A DNA stretch of 64,000 bases, taken from Alopecurus myosuroides. Lineage: Eukaryota; Streptophyta; Magnoliopsida; Poales; Poaceae. Made by a program: the position numbers and the translations under genes. The stretch is from NCBI GenBank assembly GCA_028641055.1, contig JAPCYS010001431.1, positions 421,567 to 485,566 on the forward strand, given 5' to 3'. The notes under the pieces were generated by a model that was not told where the DNA came from, ran no database searches, and saw only the letters and a program-made list of their open reading frames with translations. This document shows positions 26,701-37,364 of this stretch, in pieces; position 1 is the first letter of the stretch; each line of letters starts with the position of its first letter.

Positions 26701-27949
26701 AGATACCATCACTCCTTGTGTTATGGCCTCACCGTTGTCGGATTCCCTCTTCCGGGTTCCAGGACTGCTCACACAGCCCGAAACTCCCGGATCTGACGGA
26801 ACGCGGGGACCTTGACAATAGGTGGCCCCTACCATTGTCTTGGGTGTTCCTTGGGCCTAACATGACACAACAAGGAAACTAGTTCCACTTTTCTACCCCC
26901 TTCCCGCTCAAGTAGAGGGGCCAGGATGGCAGTTCCGTCTTTTTCTACAGCAGGGCTAGGGTTTCACCGGAGAGGGGCTCCGGAGCGTCAGAATCCCACC
27001 AAGTCCCATGGTATTCCATAATATGTGTGTTAGAGTTTTCCATGTGTCTTGGATGCCAAAGATCCCATCACTCCCTATGTTATGGCCTCACCGGCGTCGG
27101 ATTCCCTCTTCCGGGTTCCAGGACTGCTCACACACCCCGAAACTCCCGGATCTGACGGAACGCGGGTAACCTTGACAATAGGTGGGCCCTTCCAATGTCT
27201 TGGGTGTTCCTTTGGAATCAAATTACATAAACAAGAAACTATTTCCACTTTGCTACCCCCTTCCGGCTCATGTAGTGGGGCCAGGACGGTAGTTCCGTCT
27301 TTTTCTACAGCGGGGCTAGGGTTTCACCGGAGAGGGGCTCCGGAGCGTCTGAATCCCACCAATTCCCATGGTATGTCATACCATGTGTGTTAGAGTGTGT
27401 CGTGTGTATTGGATTCCAAAGATACCATCACACCCTGTGTTATGGCCTTACCGGCGTCGGATCCCCTCTTTGGGGTTCCCGGACTGCTCACACCCCAAAA
27501 CTCCCGGATCTGACGGAATGGGGGGAACCTTTCCAATAGGTGGGCCCTACCATTGTATTGGGTGTTACTTGGGACTAACATGACACAACCAAGCAACTAG
27601 TTCCACTTTGCTACCCCCTTCCCGCTCACTTAGAGGGGCCAGGACGGCTGTTCCGTCTTTTTCTACAACGGGGCTAGGGTTTCACCGGAGAGGGGCTCCG
27701 GAGCGTCAGAATCCCACCAAGTCCCATGGTATTCCATAATATGTGTGTTAGAGTTTTCCATGTGTCTTGGATGCCAAAGATCCCATCAGTCCCTGTGTTA
27801 TGGCCTTACCGGCGTCGGATTCCCTCTTACGGGTTCCACGACTACTCACACACCCCGAAACTCCCGGATCTGACGGAACGGGGGGAACCTTGCCAATAGG
27901 TGGGCCCTACCATTGTCTTGGGTGTTCCTTGGGCATAACATGACAGAAC
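14737..27949. repeat. ~360-bp satellite array, block 1 (about 37 monomers)
   Basis: The landmark GGGCTAGGGTTTCACC recurs at 14741, 15098, 15458, 15818, 16174, 16534 and so on to 27671, with steps of 356-362 bp (mostly 358 or 360). Monomers are GC-rich and head to tail. Each holds the dyad CATGGTATGCCATACCATG or a variant, the dyad CCGGAG-AGGGG-CTCCGG, and a telobox-like TAGGGTTT. Variants recur in ordered sets (see findings). The many 60-70-codon ORFs repeating every 360 bp are phase artefacts: their frames change with 1-3 bp indels and they carry no conserved start. The block ends in the middle of a monomer at AGAAC, the target duplication of the next element. Confidence 0.95.
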
Positions 27950-28011
27950 TGATAAGGGGTGGGGAAATTATGATAGCTCACCGAGGCAACCTGTAAATCT
28001 GATACCAAGAT
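27950..28011 (-). mobile_element. LTR start stub joined to leader/PBS remnant
   Basis: Thirteen bases of LTR start (TGATAAGGGGTGG) run straight into leader sequence (GGAAATTATGATAGCTCACC) and a PBS (minus strand TGGTATCAGATT, about 27997-28008) that abuts LTR-A at 28012. The junction lies in a run of Gs. It looks like a large deletion of a first element copy, leaving only its outer tip and PBS. Confidence 0.7.
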
Positions 28012-28953
28012 GATAAGGGGTGGCCCAATCTTCTCAGTGAACTCACAGATACTCCAGTATGATAACTAGTGCGCCACTAAGAACTCTCCCGGCTGATCCC
28101 TGATGCCAATGCAAAAGATAGCAACCCCAAGGATATTCTCAACTCCACACTCTTGCACAAGTAATCCACCGACTACAAGTGGTTCTGTACCGTCTTATTC
28201 CCAGTGGAACAGCAGGTATCACGTAAAGTTTGCAGATGAACTTCCAGATGAAAGGCTTACAAGCAGTTTCAATCTAGAGGTCTAGGGTTTATGTTTTAAC
28301 GTAGTCTACCCTCTCCTATGCGCCCCAAGGGGTATATAAGAGAGGGGGTGCGGCCACAAGGTTCCCCTTGCGCAAGCACCTAACCTATTTGGACTAGGAC
28401 TCCTACTAGGACACCAAAATAGATACAAACCGACCCCCACACAAGGGGTGCGGCCAAATTGGTATACAAACCAATCCTAATTGAACTAGGTCTTGTATAT
28501 GGCGCATTGATGCTCCTTGTGGGCGCCCTCCTCTTGCCTTGTTCATGTATGAGTGTGGAATAACATAATTGGATTGTTTTCCACACTTGGTGCATTTGAT
28601 CTTGTGGAGGCACCATCCCTTATCATGATAACAATTGTTATTTGTTGTTTTCACCATGCTAGCACTTGTTTTCCATCTCCTCTTGAAGTCCATGCTCATC
28701 CTTGTGTAGCTCCTCTCCATGATCTCCATTCATGTTTGTGTTATCAACAAACCTAAGAATACATAAATGCAAAGATTTAGGTAGTATAAAGCTCTCACAA
28801 TTATCAACATTATATTCAAGTAGGAGTGAATTCACCTGTTGTTGTAATAGCTTGGTTCTTGATCTTGTCATTGGACCAATTCTAACTTCATTAGCTTTGA
28901 TAGGAGGATCTTCATGTTCAACAATAGGTGGAAAGCTAGGGATGTCCTCATCA
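28012..28953 (-). repeat. LTR-A, left copy (3' LTR of element A)
   Basis: In element sense it runs TGATGAGGACATCC to CCTTATCA, 942 bp. It is nearly identical to the copy at 35252-36185; by eye only three small differences. A TATATA box lies at 28333-28338. The end of pol (to 28659) is encoded within it. Confidence 0.88.
28333..28338 (-). promoter_or_regulatory. TATA box of LTR-A
   Basis: On the minus strand this reads CTCTTATATACCCC, upstream of the R/U5 part of the LTR. The same box is found in the other copy near 35572. In LTR-B the equivalent is AGCTATATATGAG near 36592 and 41184. Confidence 0.55.
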
Positions 28954-30319
28954 TCCTCCCCCTCTTGAAAAGGCATCGACCTCGATGCTAAATCTTCTCC
29001 ATGGTATGGTGTCAAATCGGCCACATTGAAAGAATTACTAACACCAAACTCATCAATTGGGAGATCAATCTTGTATGCATTATTATTGATCCTTGAAATA
29101 ACTTTGTAAGGGCCGGCTCCTCTAGGAATTAACTTGGATTTTCGCAATGTAGGAAATCTATCCTTCCGAAAGTGTACCCAAACCATATCTCCGGGGTGAA
29201 AAATTACTTCTTTCCTCTTCTTGTTCACCCTCTCGGCCACATTCTTTCCTTTCTTTTCTATAGCATCCTTTGTCTTCTCATGTATCTTCTTCACAAAATC
29301 AGCCCTCTTGGATGCCTCCATAACTCTCTCATGTAACGGTAGTGGTAAATCAAGAGGTGTAATTGGCTTGAAACCATAAACTACCTCGAAGGGACATAAT
29401 TGAGTGGTTGAATGCACGGCTCTATTATAAGCAAATTCCACATGAGGTAAACACTCCTCCCACTCTTTCAAATTCTTCTTGATCATGCCTCTTAGCAATG
29501 TAGATAATGTCCTATTAACACCTCGGTTTGTCCATCGGTTTGGGGTGGCAAGTAGTAGAAAATAATAGTTTCGTGCCAAGCTTCCCCCAAAGTGTCTTCC
29601 AAAAGTAAACTCATGAACTTGACATCTCTATCGGAAACAATTGTTCTTGGAACTCCATGTATTCTCACAATCTCCCGAAAGAATAAAGTTGCAATGTGAG
29701 AAGCATCATCACTCTTGTGGCAAGCAATAAAGTGAGCCATCTTTGAAAATCGATCCACTACCACAAAGATAGAATCATGCCCTCTCTTTGTCCTTGGCAA
29801 GCCCAAAACGAAATCCATACTTATATCCTCCCATGGTGTACTAGGTGATGGCAATGGAGTATACAAACCGTGGGGTTTTAGCTTAGACTTGGACTTGTTG
29901 CAAGTGATGCATCTTTGCACCAATCTATAGACATCTCTCCATATGTGCCCAATAGAAATTCTCCGATAACATGAGCAATGTCTTTTCTCTTCCAAAGTGT
30001 CCATCAATCCTCCACTATGAGATTCCTGGATTAAGAATAAACGCAAAGAACACTCGGGAATACATAGTTTGTTAGCTCTAAACAAATACCCATCATGTAT
30101 GTGAAATTTGTCCCATGCCTTAACATTAGTACATTTATTAAATGGCATGGAAAATTCATTATCATTGTCATATAAATCTCTAATATTCTCCAAACCCGAA
30201 ACTTTAATCTCCATGTTTGATAATAACATATTCTTTCTAGACAAAGCATCGGCTACTACATTATCCAATCCCTTCTTATGTTTTATAATGTATGGAAACG
30301 ATTCAATAAATTCAACCAT
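28659..30319 (-). pseudogene. pol: Integrase of element A, running into the LTR
   Basis: The ORF at 30319-29492 ends RNase H (VVADALSRKN) and begins integrase: a zinc finger with CITC, then MDFVLGLPRTKRGHDS and IVSDRDVKFM. The frame changes near 29550, just before the third catalytic acid region (TDGQTEV), and the ORF at 29579-28659 continues with NRTLSTLLR, FAYNRAVHSTTQLCPFEVVYG, PGDMVWVHFRKDRFP and a tail. PFQEGEDDEDIP is encoded across the polypurine tract, and the last ~100 residues (MTRSRTKLLQQQ onwards) lie wholly inside the LTR. Reading through into the LTR is a known trait of centromeric (CRM/Cereba-type) retrotransposons, whose integrase tail there is linked to centromere targeting. 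Whether this family is centromeric cannot be told from sequence. Confidence 0.82.
28954..28967 (-). other. Polypurine tract of element A
   Basis: On the minus strand CAAGAGGGGGAGGA lies directly before the LTR start TGATGAGG. It is at the same time coding sequence (QEGED). Confidence 0.8.
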
Positions 30320-30735
30320 TTAGCATGTCTCTTATTCAAATTAGATTGGCACTTCAAGAATTTCAAAGCTTCATGATCACTATGTATAATAAATTCCTTA
30401 GGCCATAAATAATGTTTCCACACCTCTAACACTCTCACAAGGGCATACAATTCTTTATCATAAACGGAGTAATTCAATTGTGCACCATGCAATTTTTCAG
30501 AAAAATAAGCAATAGGTTGTTTATTTTGCATGAGCACACCTCCAATACCTATGCCACTAGCATCACATTCAATTTCAAATTGTTTCTCAAAATTAGGTAG
30601 CATTAAAAGTGGGGCCGAAATCAACTTCTCCTTCAAAGTATCAAAAGCAATATCTTGTGAAACACCCCATTCAAAATTAACACCTTTCTTAGTTAGATCA
30701 TTCAAAGGGGCAGCAATTGTACTAAAATTAGGCAC
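30283..30735 (-). pseudogene. pol: RNase H of element A
   Basis: A 150-residue frame with [48 protein letters not shown] and [16 protein letters not shown], the Ty3/gypsy RNase H signature. It begins within the connection region ([15 protein letters not shown]) just after the RT frame is lost, and overlaps the next frame at its end. Two frameshifts therefore separate it from its neighbours. Confidence 0.82.
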
Positions 30736-30742
30736 AAATCTT

Positions 30743-31504
30743 CTATAGAACTAGCAAGCCCATTAAAACTCTAACTTGACTCACATTAGTTGGAATTGGC
30801 CAATTTCGAATAGCTTCAATTTTAGATTGATCAACTTCAATTCCATGCTTAGAAACAACACCAAGAAATATTACTTTATCTTTGCAAAAAGTGCACTTCT
30901 CAAGATTACCATACAATTTATTATTTCTTAGCACTTGCAAAACTTGTCTAATATGATCCATGTGGTCATGTTCATTGTGGCTATATATGAGAATATCATC
31001 AAAATAAACTACCACAAATCTACCAATAAAGTCTCTCAAAATATGGTTCATTAATCTCATGAAAGTACTAGGTGCATTAGTTAGACCAAAGGGCATTACT
31101 AACCACTCATATAAACCAAATTTTGTCTTAAAAGCAGTTTTCCATTCATCTCCCTCTTTCATTCTTATTTGATGGTATCCACTACGCAAATCAATTTTAG
31201 AGAAAAGAGTAGCACCACTTAATTCATCTAACATGTCATCTAAACGTGGTATAGGATGACGATAACGAATAGTGATGTTATTAATTGCTCTACAATCTAC
31301 ACACATGCGCCAAGTACCATCTTTCTTAGGAACCAAAATAACGGGAACGGCACAAGGAGATAGACTAACCCGAATATAACCTTTGTCCAATAGTTCTTGA
31401 ACTTGCTTTTGGATCTCCTTTGTTTCTTGTGGATTGGTTCTAGGGGCTCGGTTTGGGAGAGATGCTCCCGGGATCAAATCAATTTGATGTTCAATTCCTC
31501 TCAA
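30743..31504 (-). pseudogene. pol: Reverse transcriptase of element A
   Basis: About 250 residues with RNase-free RT order: [56 protein letters not shown] and catalytic YFDD at about 30994-31005, then [10 protein letters not shown]. The upstream frame at 31905-31501 ends [13 protein letters not shown], the usual sequence before RT, and the two meet at 31501-31504 with a frame change. RT copies element RNA in cytoplasmic particles. Confidence 0.85.
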
Positions 31505-32378
31505 TGGTGGTAATCCCGAGGCACATCTTGTGGAAAAACATCCTCAAAATCCTGCAAAACATTAGAAACACCAAGAGGAATAGGGGTCATGTCATTAGAA
31601 ACCAAAATCTCTCCCTTGTGAATAAGCACAATAGGGACTAGTGAAGGATCATCCCTAAATTCCCTCAAATCCTCTTTAGTGGCTAACATGCATAATAGGT
31701 TCTCTCTCTTTTTACCACTCGAATTGGTTTTGCTATCACTCCCCATGGCTTGTAGTTTTGGTGTTCCCTCATCCCTCTCACTTTCTTTTTCCACTTTCCT
31801 CTCAATTTGGATTGGGACTCTTGTATAATTTGTTGTGGAGTCATAGGCCTCAAATAATAGTCTTCCCATGATGATATAGCTCATATGTATTTGCTCTTCC
31901 TTCATGCTTCACACTTCTATCAAATTGCCAAGGTCTTCCCAATAATAAGTGGCAAACTGTCATGGGCACCACATCAAACTCAATAATATCTTTGTAAGGT
32001 CCAATTTGGAACTCCACTCTCACCATATAAAACCTTCATTTGTCCCGTGCTACTCAACCATTGGATATGATAAGGAGAAGGATGTGGTATATATTTCAAG
32101 TTGAGCTTTGCACATAGATCTTTGCTAGCCAAATTTCTGCAACTTCCTCCATCAATAATGACTTTGCAAGCCATGTTAGGACCAATAATAGCTTTGGTTT
32201 GGAACAAATTGCACCTTTGATGTTCAGGAGTAGGCACCACACTCAATGAATTTTGGGTGCAAACAATAGATGGCATAGTAGTAGCATAAGCATCCAAAGG
32301 AGAATCACTCAAATAGCCATCATCATCATCAATCATTAGGATCAACATCATCACCTGTCTCATACTCATTGTTCTCAT
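31501..32378 (-). pseudogene. pol: Protease region of element A
   Basis: Two frames. 32378-31980 holds the aspartic protease motif VIIDGGSCRNLAS, where DGGS stands in place of DTGA as in several plant gypsy groups, followed by LCAKLNLKY. 31905-31501 holds the linker up to RT. The frame is lost between 31980 and 31905 and again upstream of 32378. Confidence 0.7.
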
Positions 32379-33677
32379 TGATCACCATCACTTTTGTATT
32401 TGGACAATCCCTCTTGAAGTGCCCTTTTCCTCCACATGTGTGACATGAAATATCTCTTGTTCGTGATGTAGAAGCACTTGAACCCGTGGTACTCACACTT
32501 GGTTGTGATGGTTTCTTTGCAATTGAAGAACTAGGCTCGGGTTTAGAAGAAGAAGCACCTCGAAAACTTGAAGATGGTGGTGGTGGAGGAGGTGCACTAG
32601 GCATAGAAGATGATCTCATAGGAAATCTAGCCCTTGTTCTATTAGTAATTTTTGCCTCCTCAAGGATATGTGCTTCGGCCTCCCTTGCATGGTGTAATAG
32701 CTCATGGATATTTTGGTATTGATGATGCCTCACAATGCCTTTGATTTTGTAGTTCAAACCCGAAAGGAATCTTTGCATTGTTTGCTCCAATTGTTCTCTC
32801 ACACGTGCCCTTTGCATATTAGCTCCATCTCTTGATAATAAGCATCAACACTCATAGTTCCTTGCCTCAATTGTTGTAATTGATCAAATTGTTGCCTTAT
32901 GTAATTTGGTGGAACAAATCTATCTCTCATGATCCTCTTCATGTTATTCCAAGTGACAATGGGCAATTCTCCATCTTCTTGTCTCTTCCTCAAAGCTCAT
33001 CCCACCATCTAAGAGCATAACCATCAAACTCACTTGAAGCCAATTTGATCTTTCTATCCTCATTGTACTCATGCATTCTCCATAGTTTTTCCATCTTCAA
33101 CTCCCATAGCAAGTATTCTTCCACATCCATATTATCAAAGCTAAAGGATGGAATAGAAAATTTAGGCTTACTCAAACCATCTTCTCTAGGATTAGCTTGC
33201 ACCACATTGTTTGGCATTCTTCTTTCTCCAAAATTTTGGTTTCGGCCATTATATCCTCCTAGGCCTCTTTCCTCTCTATTTCGGCCATGAACTTGGTTTC
33301 TTGCACCAATAGCTTCCACTCCATTATTAGCATCACTATGGACACTAGCATTGTCATCATCAATAAGAGGCATTCTTGTTTGAATCATGGTTTGAAGTCC
33401 AGCAAGGGTAGTAGTCATTTGAGCAATAGAATCATGAATTGATCTCACTTCCCCTCCATTAGTCTCGGCCAATTTGTGTGTGGCCTCCATCTTGGTCTCC
33501 ATAGCTTGGAGAGCCTCATATAAGGGATCACATGCATCTTGAACAAATTGTTTGAGTCCATTATGATTGTCCAATATCTCTTTTGCCAAAACATCTCTAA
33601 GAGCCTCATACTCTCCAATTAACTCCCTCCTTATGGTCCTTCTTTTGCTGCACAAGATCACCACTAGAAAGATCCAT
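32329..33677 (-). pseudogene. gag: Gag of element A
   Basis: The best start is ATG 33677 (MDLSSGDLVQQKK); the long frame from 33664 begins at GTG and is out of frame with it, implying a shift near 33620. The gag core follows (KFSIPSFSFDNMDVEEYLLW, ALRWWDEL, then in another frame LPIVTWNNMKRIMRDRFVPPNY and QLRQGTMSVDAYYQEME). A third frame (32817-32329) carries REAEAHILEEAK, a Ser/Pro-rich linker and a zinc knuckle, CHTCGGKGHFKRDC. At least three frameshifts make it non-functional. Confidence 0.82.
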
Positions 33678-34429
33678 TAGTAGGTTAGTGTAATAGAAAC
33701 AAGTATAGGTTGTGGTGCCTCTCACAACTCACTCAAAAATCTAGCAAGACAATAGGATATCTTACCACTCCAAAGTGAATAGAGATACTTACCACAAGTA
33801 GAGGCAATTAAAGTACTTTGGTGTGAAGAAGAGAATACCCAGGTTTTTAACTCTCAAAAGCAAACAAGGTTATTTAGTGGGGCTTGGTATGGATACCTAA
33901 CAATCACCAAAGTAACAATCCTATTTGCTGTCTTAGTGAAGATATAAAATACCCAAGGAACTCACACAATGGAGACAATTGTGGCAATGCAATATATGGA
34001 TGAGTTTTGCAATGCACTAGAAAGTCACTAGCTAGGCTCTTATTGACAGGCACAAGATTGCTCAATGAAAAACCAAGTGTCACAATGGCAAGCTCAACTA
34101 GTAAACAATAGCAATGATATGGCCTTTTAGCACTTTTTTTTTTTTTTATACTTTTTGCTTTTTCTATTTTTTTGAATTTTTCAATGGCCTTACACTAAGC
34201 TAGGAGCAACAAATAACCAAACACAAGTGAACACAATGGTGGTGATGAAAATGAGCAACCTGTCAGAGCACAAAATAGCTATACTTTTGGGAAAGTTCCT
34301 ATTTGAATGCTGTAGAAAGGCTGTGGCTAAGGTTCACAAGGTATGGAGGTGATGGTCCTAGTGATGAAAAACAGGAAAGAAAAGAAAACACAAAAGAAAT
34401 CTAGTGGAAAAATAACTTAAAACAGCTCA

Positions 34430-34740
34430 CGGCAGCACTTGACCCTCACGGCAGGAAAACAGTCACTTTTTGACTCACGGCAGCACTCACGGCAGAGAAC
34501 GCACAAAAATCGTACCGCGGCAGAGAAACAGCAACTTATGGCAGCAACAACAGCTCACGGCAGCAGCGAAACAGCAGCAAAACGCACCACGGCAGGCGTA
34601 CGGCAGCGAAAACAAGCACTTTTTGTGCCGCGGCAGCGCGCTCGCTCGCGAAACGGCGATTGGTAAAGGCGCTGCGGTGGAAATTGTGGCCTGCGGTTGT
34701 AACGTGGGCGCGGCAGCGGCGGCAGAGATTCTGTGCCGTG
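34430..34740. repeat. GC-rich CGGCAG tandem repeat in leader A
   Basis: CTCACGGCAGCA and CCGCGGCAG recur many times (for example 34430, 34476, 34488, 34557, 34632), as at 680-1010 in copy C. Copy number and spacing differ between the two leaders, so the array changes quickly. Confidence 0.7.
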
Positions 34741-35236
34741 GGCGTATGTGTGCGGGGTGGGATTTGGTGTGGTGTGCTGCGGGGTTCGGGGGAGGTTTTG
34801 TAACGTGATACGGTAGGAGCCCGATAGCGACTAGGAGGGTGGCAGCGGTAGTGGATTTTGCGGGTGGTGGTGCGAATCCGAACAACACAAGGAAGGGTGG
34901 CGGCAGCGATTTGGTAGGTTTTGGTACCGCGGCAGGAAACCCTAGGTGGAATCGGATTGGGGATGTAATAGGGCAAGTGGAAGCGAATTTTTTTGGTATT
35001 TTTTGATAAGATGCGGCTAGATAGAACTAGAACCCTAAACCTAGCCGAAATAGATGAAACTAAAAACGAGAAAAAGCAACACAAATCTAACACAAAGACA
35101 GCACTAGTAATTGAAAACTAAGATGATATCTAGGCTATGGCAAGAACTAAAACTATTTTTGTGGGGCAATTTTCTGGAGAGGTAAAAAACACTCAAACTA
35201 AAGGGAAATTATGATAGCTCACCGAGGCAACCTGTA

Positions 35237-35248
35237 AATCTGATACCA
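35237..35248 (-). other. Primer-binding site of element A
   Basis: TGGTATCAGATT on the minus strand, adjoining LTR-A at 35252; tRNA-iMet type. Confidence 0.82.
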
Positions 35249-35251
35249 AGA

Positions 35252-36185
35252 TGATATGGGGTGGCCCAATCTTCTCAGTGAACTCACAGATACTCCAGTA
35301 TGATAACTAGTGCGCCACTAAGAACTCTCCCGGCTGATCCCTGATGCCAATGCAAAAGATAGCAACCAAGGATATTCTCAACTCCACACTCTTGCACAAG
35401 TAATCCACCGACTACAAGTGGTTCTGTACCGTCTTATTCCCAGTGGAACAGCAGGTATCACGTAAAGTTTGCAGATGAACTTCCAGATGAAAGGCTTACA
35501 AGCAGTTTCAATCTAGAGGTCTAGGGTTTATGTTTTAACGTAGTCTACCCTCTCCTATGCGCCCCAAGGGGTATATAAGAGAGGGGGTGCGGCCACAAGG
35601 TTCCCCTTGCGCAAGCACCTAACCTATTTGGACTAGGACTCCTACTAGGACACCAAAATAGATACAAACCGACCCCCACACAAGGGGTGCGGCCAAATTG
35701 GTATACAAACCAATCCTAATTGAACTAGGTCTTGTATATGGCGCATTGATGCTCCTTGTGGGCGCCCTCCTCTTGCCTTGTTCATGTATGAGTGTGGAAT
35801 AACATAATTGGATTGTTTTCCACACTTGGTGCATTTGATCTTGTGGAGGCACCATCCCCTTATCATGATAACAATTGTTATTTGTTGTTTTCACCATGCT
35901 AGCACTTGTTTTCCATCTCCTCTTGAAGTCCATGCTCATCCTTGTGTAGCTCCTCTCCATGATCTCCATTCATGTTTGTGTTATCAACAAACCTAAGAAT
36001 ACATAAATGCAAAGATTTAGGTAGTATAAAGCTCTCACAATTATCAACATTATATTCAAGTAGGAGTGAATTCACCTGTTGTTGTAATAGCTTGGTTCTT
36101 GATCTTGTCATTGGACCAATTCTAACTTCATTAGCTTTGATAGGAGGATCTTCATGTTCAACAATAGGTGGAAAGCTAGGGATGT
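35252..36185 (-). repeat. LTR-A, right copy (5' LTR), end missing
   Basis: Matches 28012-28953 almost perfectly but stops at GGGATGT, lacking the final CCTCATCA. It then passes into LTR-B sequence. Because it also holds the pol tail (35899-36185), that reading frame appears twice in the window. Confidence 0.85.
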
Positions 36186-36268
36186 TCAACATCAGTGAGA
36201 CTCAATATTTCCTTCCAACTCAAGCATGAATAAACCTCATGGACCTCTATTATGTCCATATCATCAGA
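36186..36268 (-). mobile_element. Scrap of LTR-B end at the A/B junction
   Basis: AACATCAGTGAGACTCAATA to GTCCATATCA equals the last ~75 bases of LTR-B (compare 37120-37194 and 41710-41784). TCAGA follows, then a complete LTR-B at 36269. This is a recombination scar between LTR-A and LTR-B units. Confidence 0.75.
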
Positions 36269-37194
36269 TGATAAGGGGTGGCCCAATCTTCTCAGTGAAC
36301 TCACAGATAACTTCTGAATGATAACTAGTGCGCCACTAAGAACTCTCCGGCTGATCCCTGAAGCCAATGCAACAGATAGCAACCCAATGGATATTCTCAA
36401 CTCCACACTCTTGCACAAGTAATCCACCGACTACAAGTGGTTCTGTACCGTCTTATTCCCAGTGGAACAGCAGGTATCACGTAAAGTTTGCAGATGAACT
36501 TCCAGATGAAAGGCTTACAAGCAGTTTCAATCTAGAGGTCTAGGGTTTTTGGTTTTAACGTAGTCTAATCTATTCCACACGCAGGTGGTAGCTATATATG
36601 AGGGAGGGGTGCGGCCACAAGCTCCTTGCGCAAGCAAACCCTCTCCTACATGACTAGGACTCCTATTTCCTAACACATATGGATACAAACCGACCCCACA
36701 CACAAAGGGGTGCGGCCATATTGGTATACAGACCAATTGGACTCGTTTTGGAAACTGGCAGAAAACTATTCGTGGCTTGTTTCGGTCACCACGGCTTGCA
36801 CGAGTCGAATTTCTTGATGGGGCCGGATTCATTGGAAAGCCCATCAAATTCCCTGTCCGTAGAGTGCTTGTTTGCTGTATTTGGAGCCGTATGAAGAATC
36901 CATGACTATTTCAAATTCGGGACTCTGGCAGTCCGAACTGAAACATCAATTCCTTGTAGTTGTTTTCCATGCCTCCTTCTTCTGCTCCTTGCTTCCTCTT
37001 CTCCGTCCATGTTTGTGTTATCAATAAACCTAATCATACATATCATAGGCTTAGGTAGTATAACGTTCTCACAAACACAAACATTATTTATTAATAGGAA
37101 AGAATTCACCTTATAATAAACATCAGTGAGACTCAATATTTCCTTCCAACTCAAGCATGAATAAACCTCATGGACCTCTATTATGTCCATATCA
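36269..37194 (-). repeat. LTR-B, left copy (926 bp)
   Basis: In element sense TGATATGGACATAATAG to CCTTATCA. It pairs with 40862-41784; by eye about 4 substitutions and several 1-3 bp indels separate them. Its U5 side matches LTR-A. Its U3 side is different but still encodes a peptide like the A pol tail (FLLINNVCVCENVILPKP; RFIDNTNMDGEEEA). Confidence 0.85.
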
Positions 37195-37208
37195 TCCTCC
37201 CTTCTTCA
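37195..37208 (-). other. Polypurine tract of element B
   Basis: On the minus strand TGAAGAAGGGAGGA precedes the LTR-B start TGATATGG. Confidence 0.75.
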
Positions 37209-37364
37209 AGACAAGCCGTCCTCGGCTTGTAGTAAGCTGAAAGTGGAAGAAACAAAAAGAACAACGTATATGCACAATACACATATCTATAATGAGGTGC
37301 ATTAGTTGTTATCATATCATAAAATTGTGCCTAGACATGTGACCACGAATTTTGCTTAAAAACA

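Larger units (their letters stand above)
33678..35251 (-). mobile_element. Leader of element A
   Basis: 1.57 kb between PBS and gag with no convincing gene. It contains a T-rich run at 34136-34148, a conserved segment shared with copies C and B (CTTACCACTCCAAAGTGAAT near 33762 on the plus strand), and a GC-rich repeat at 34430-34740. ORFs at 34439-34888 on both strands are products of that repeat. Confidence 0.75.

Noticed and set aside
14614..27583. Dozens of 60-170-codon ORFs repeated every ~360 bp in the satellite, on both strands
   Set aside because: They follow the monomer period, change frame with each 1-3 bp indel and include strand-overlapping pairs. They reflect GC-rich tandem DNA, not genes.
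14737..27949. CRISPR array
   Set aside because: The repeats are ~360 bp, head to tail with no unique spacers, in plant DNA.
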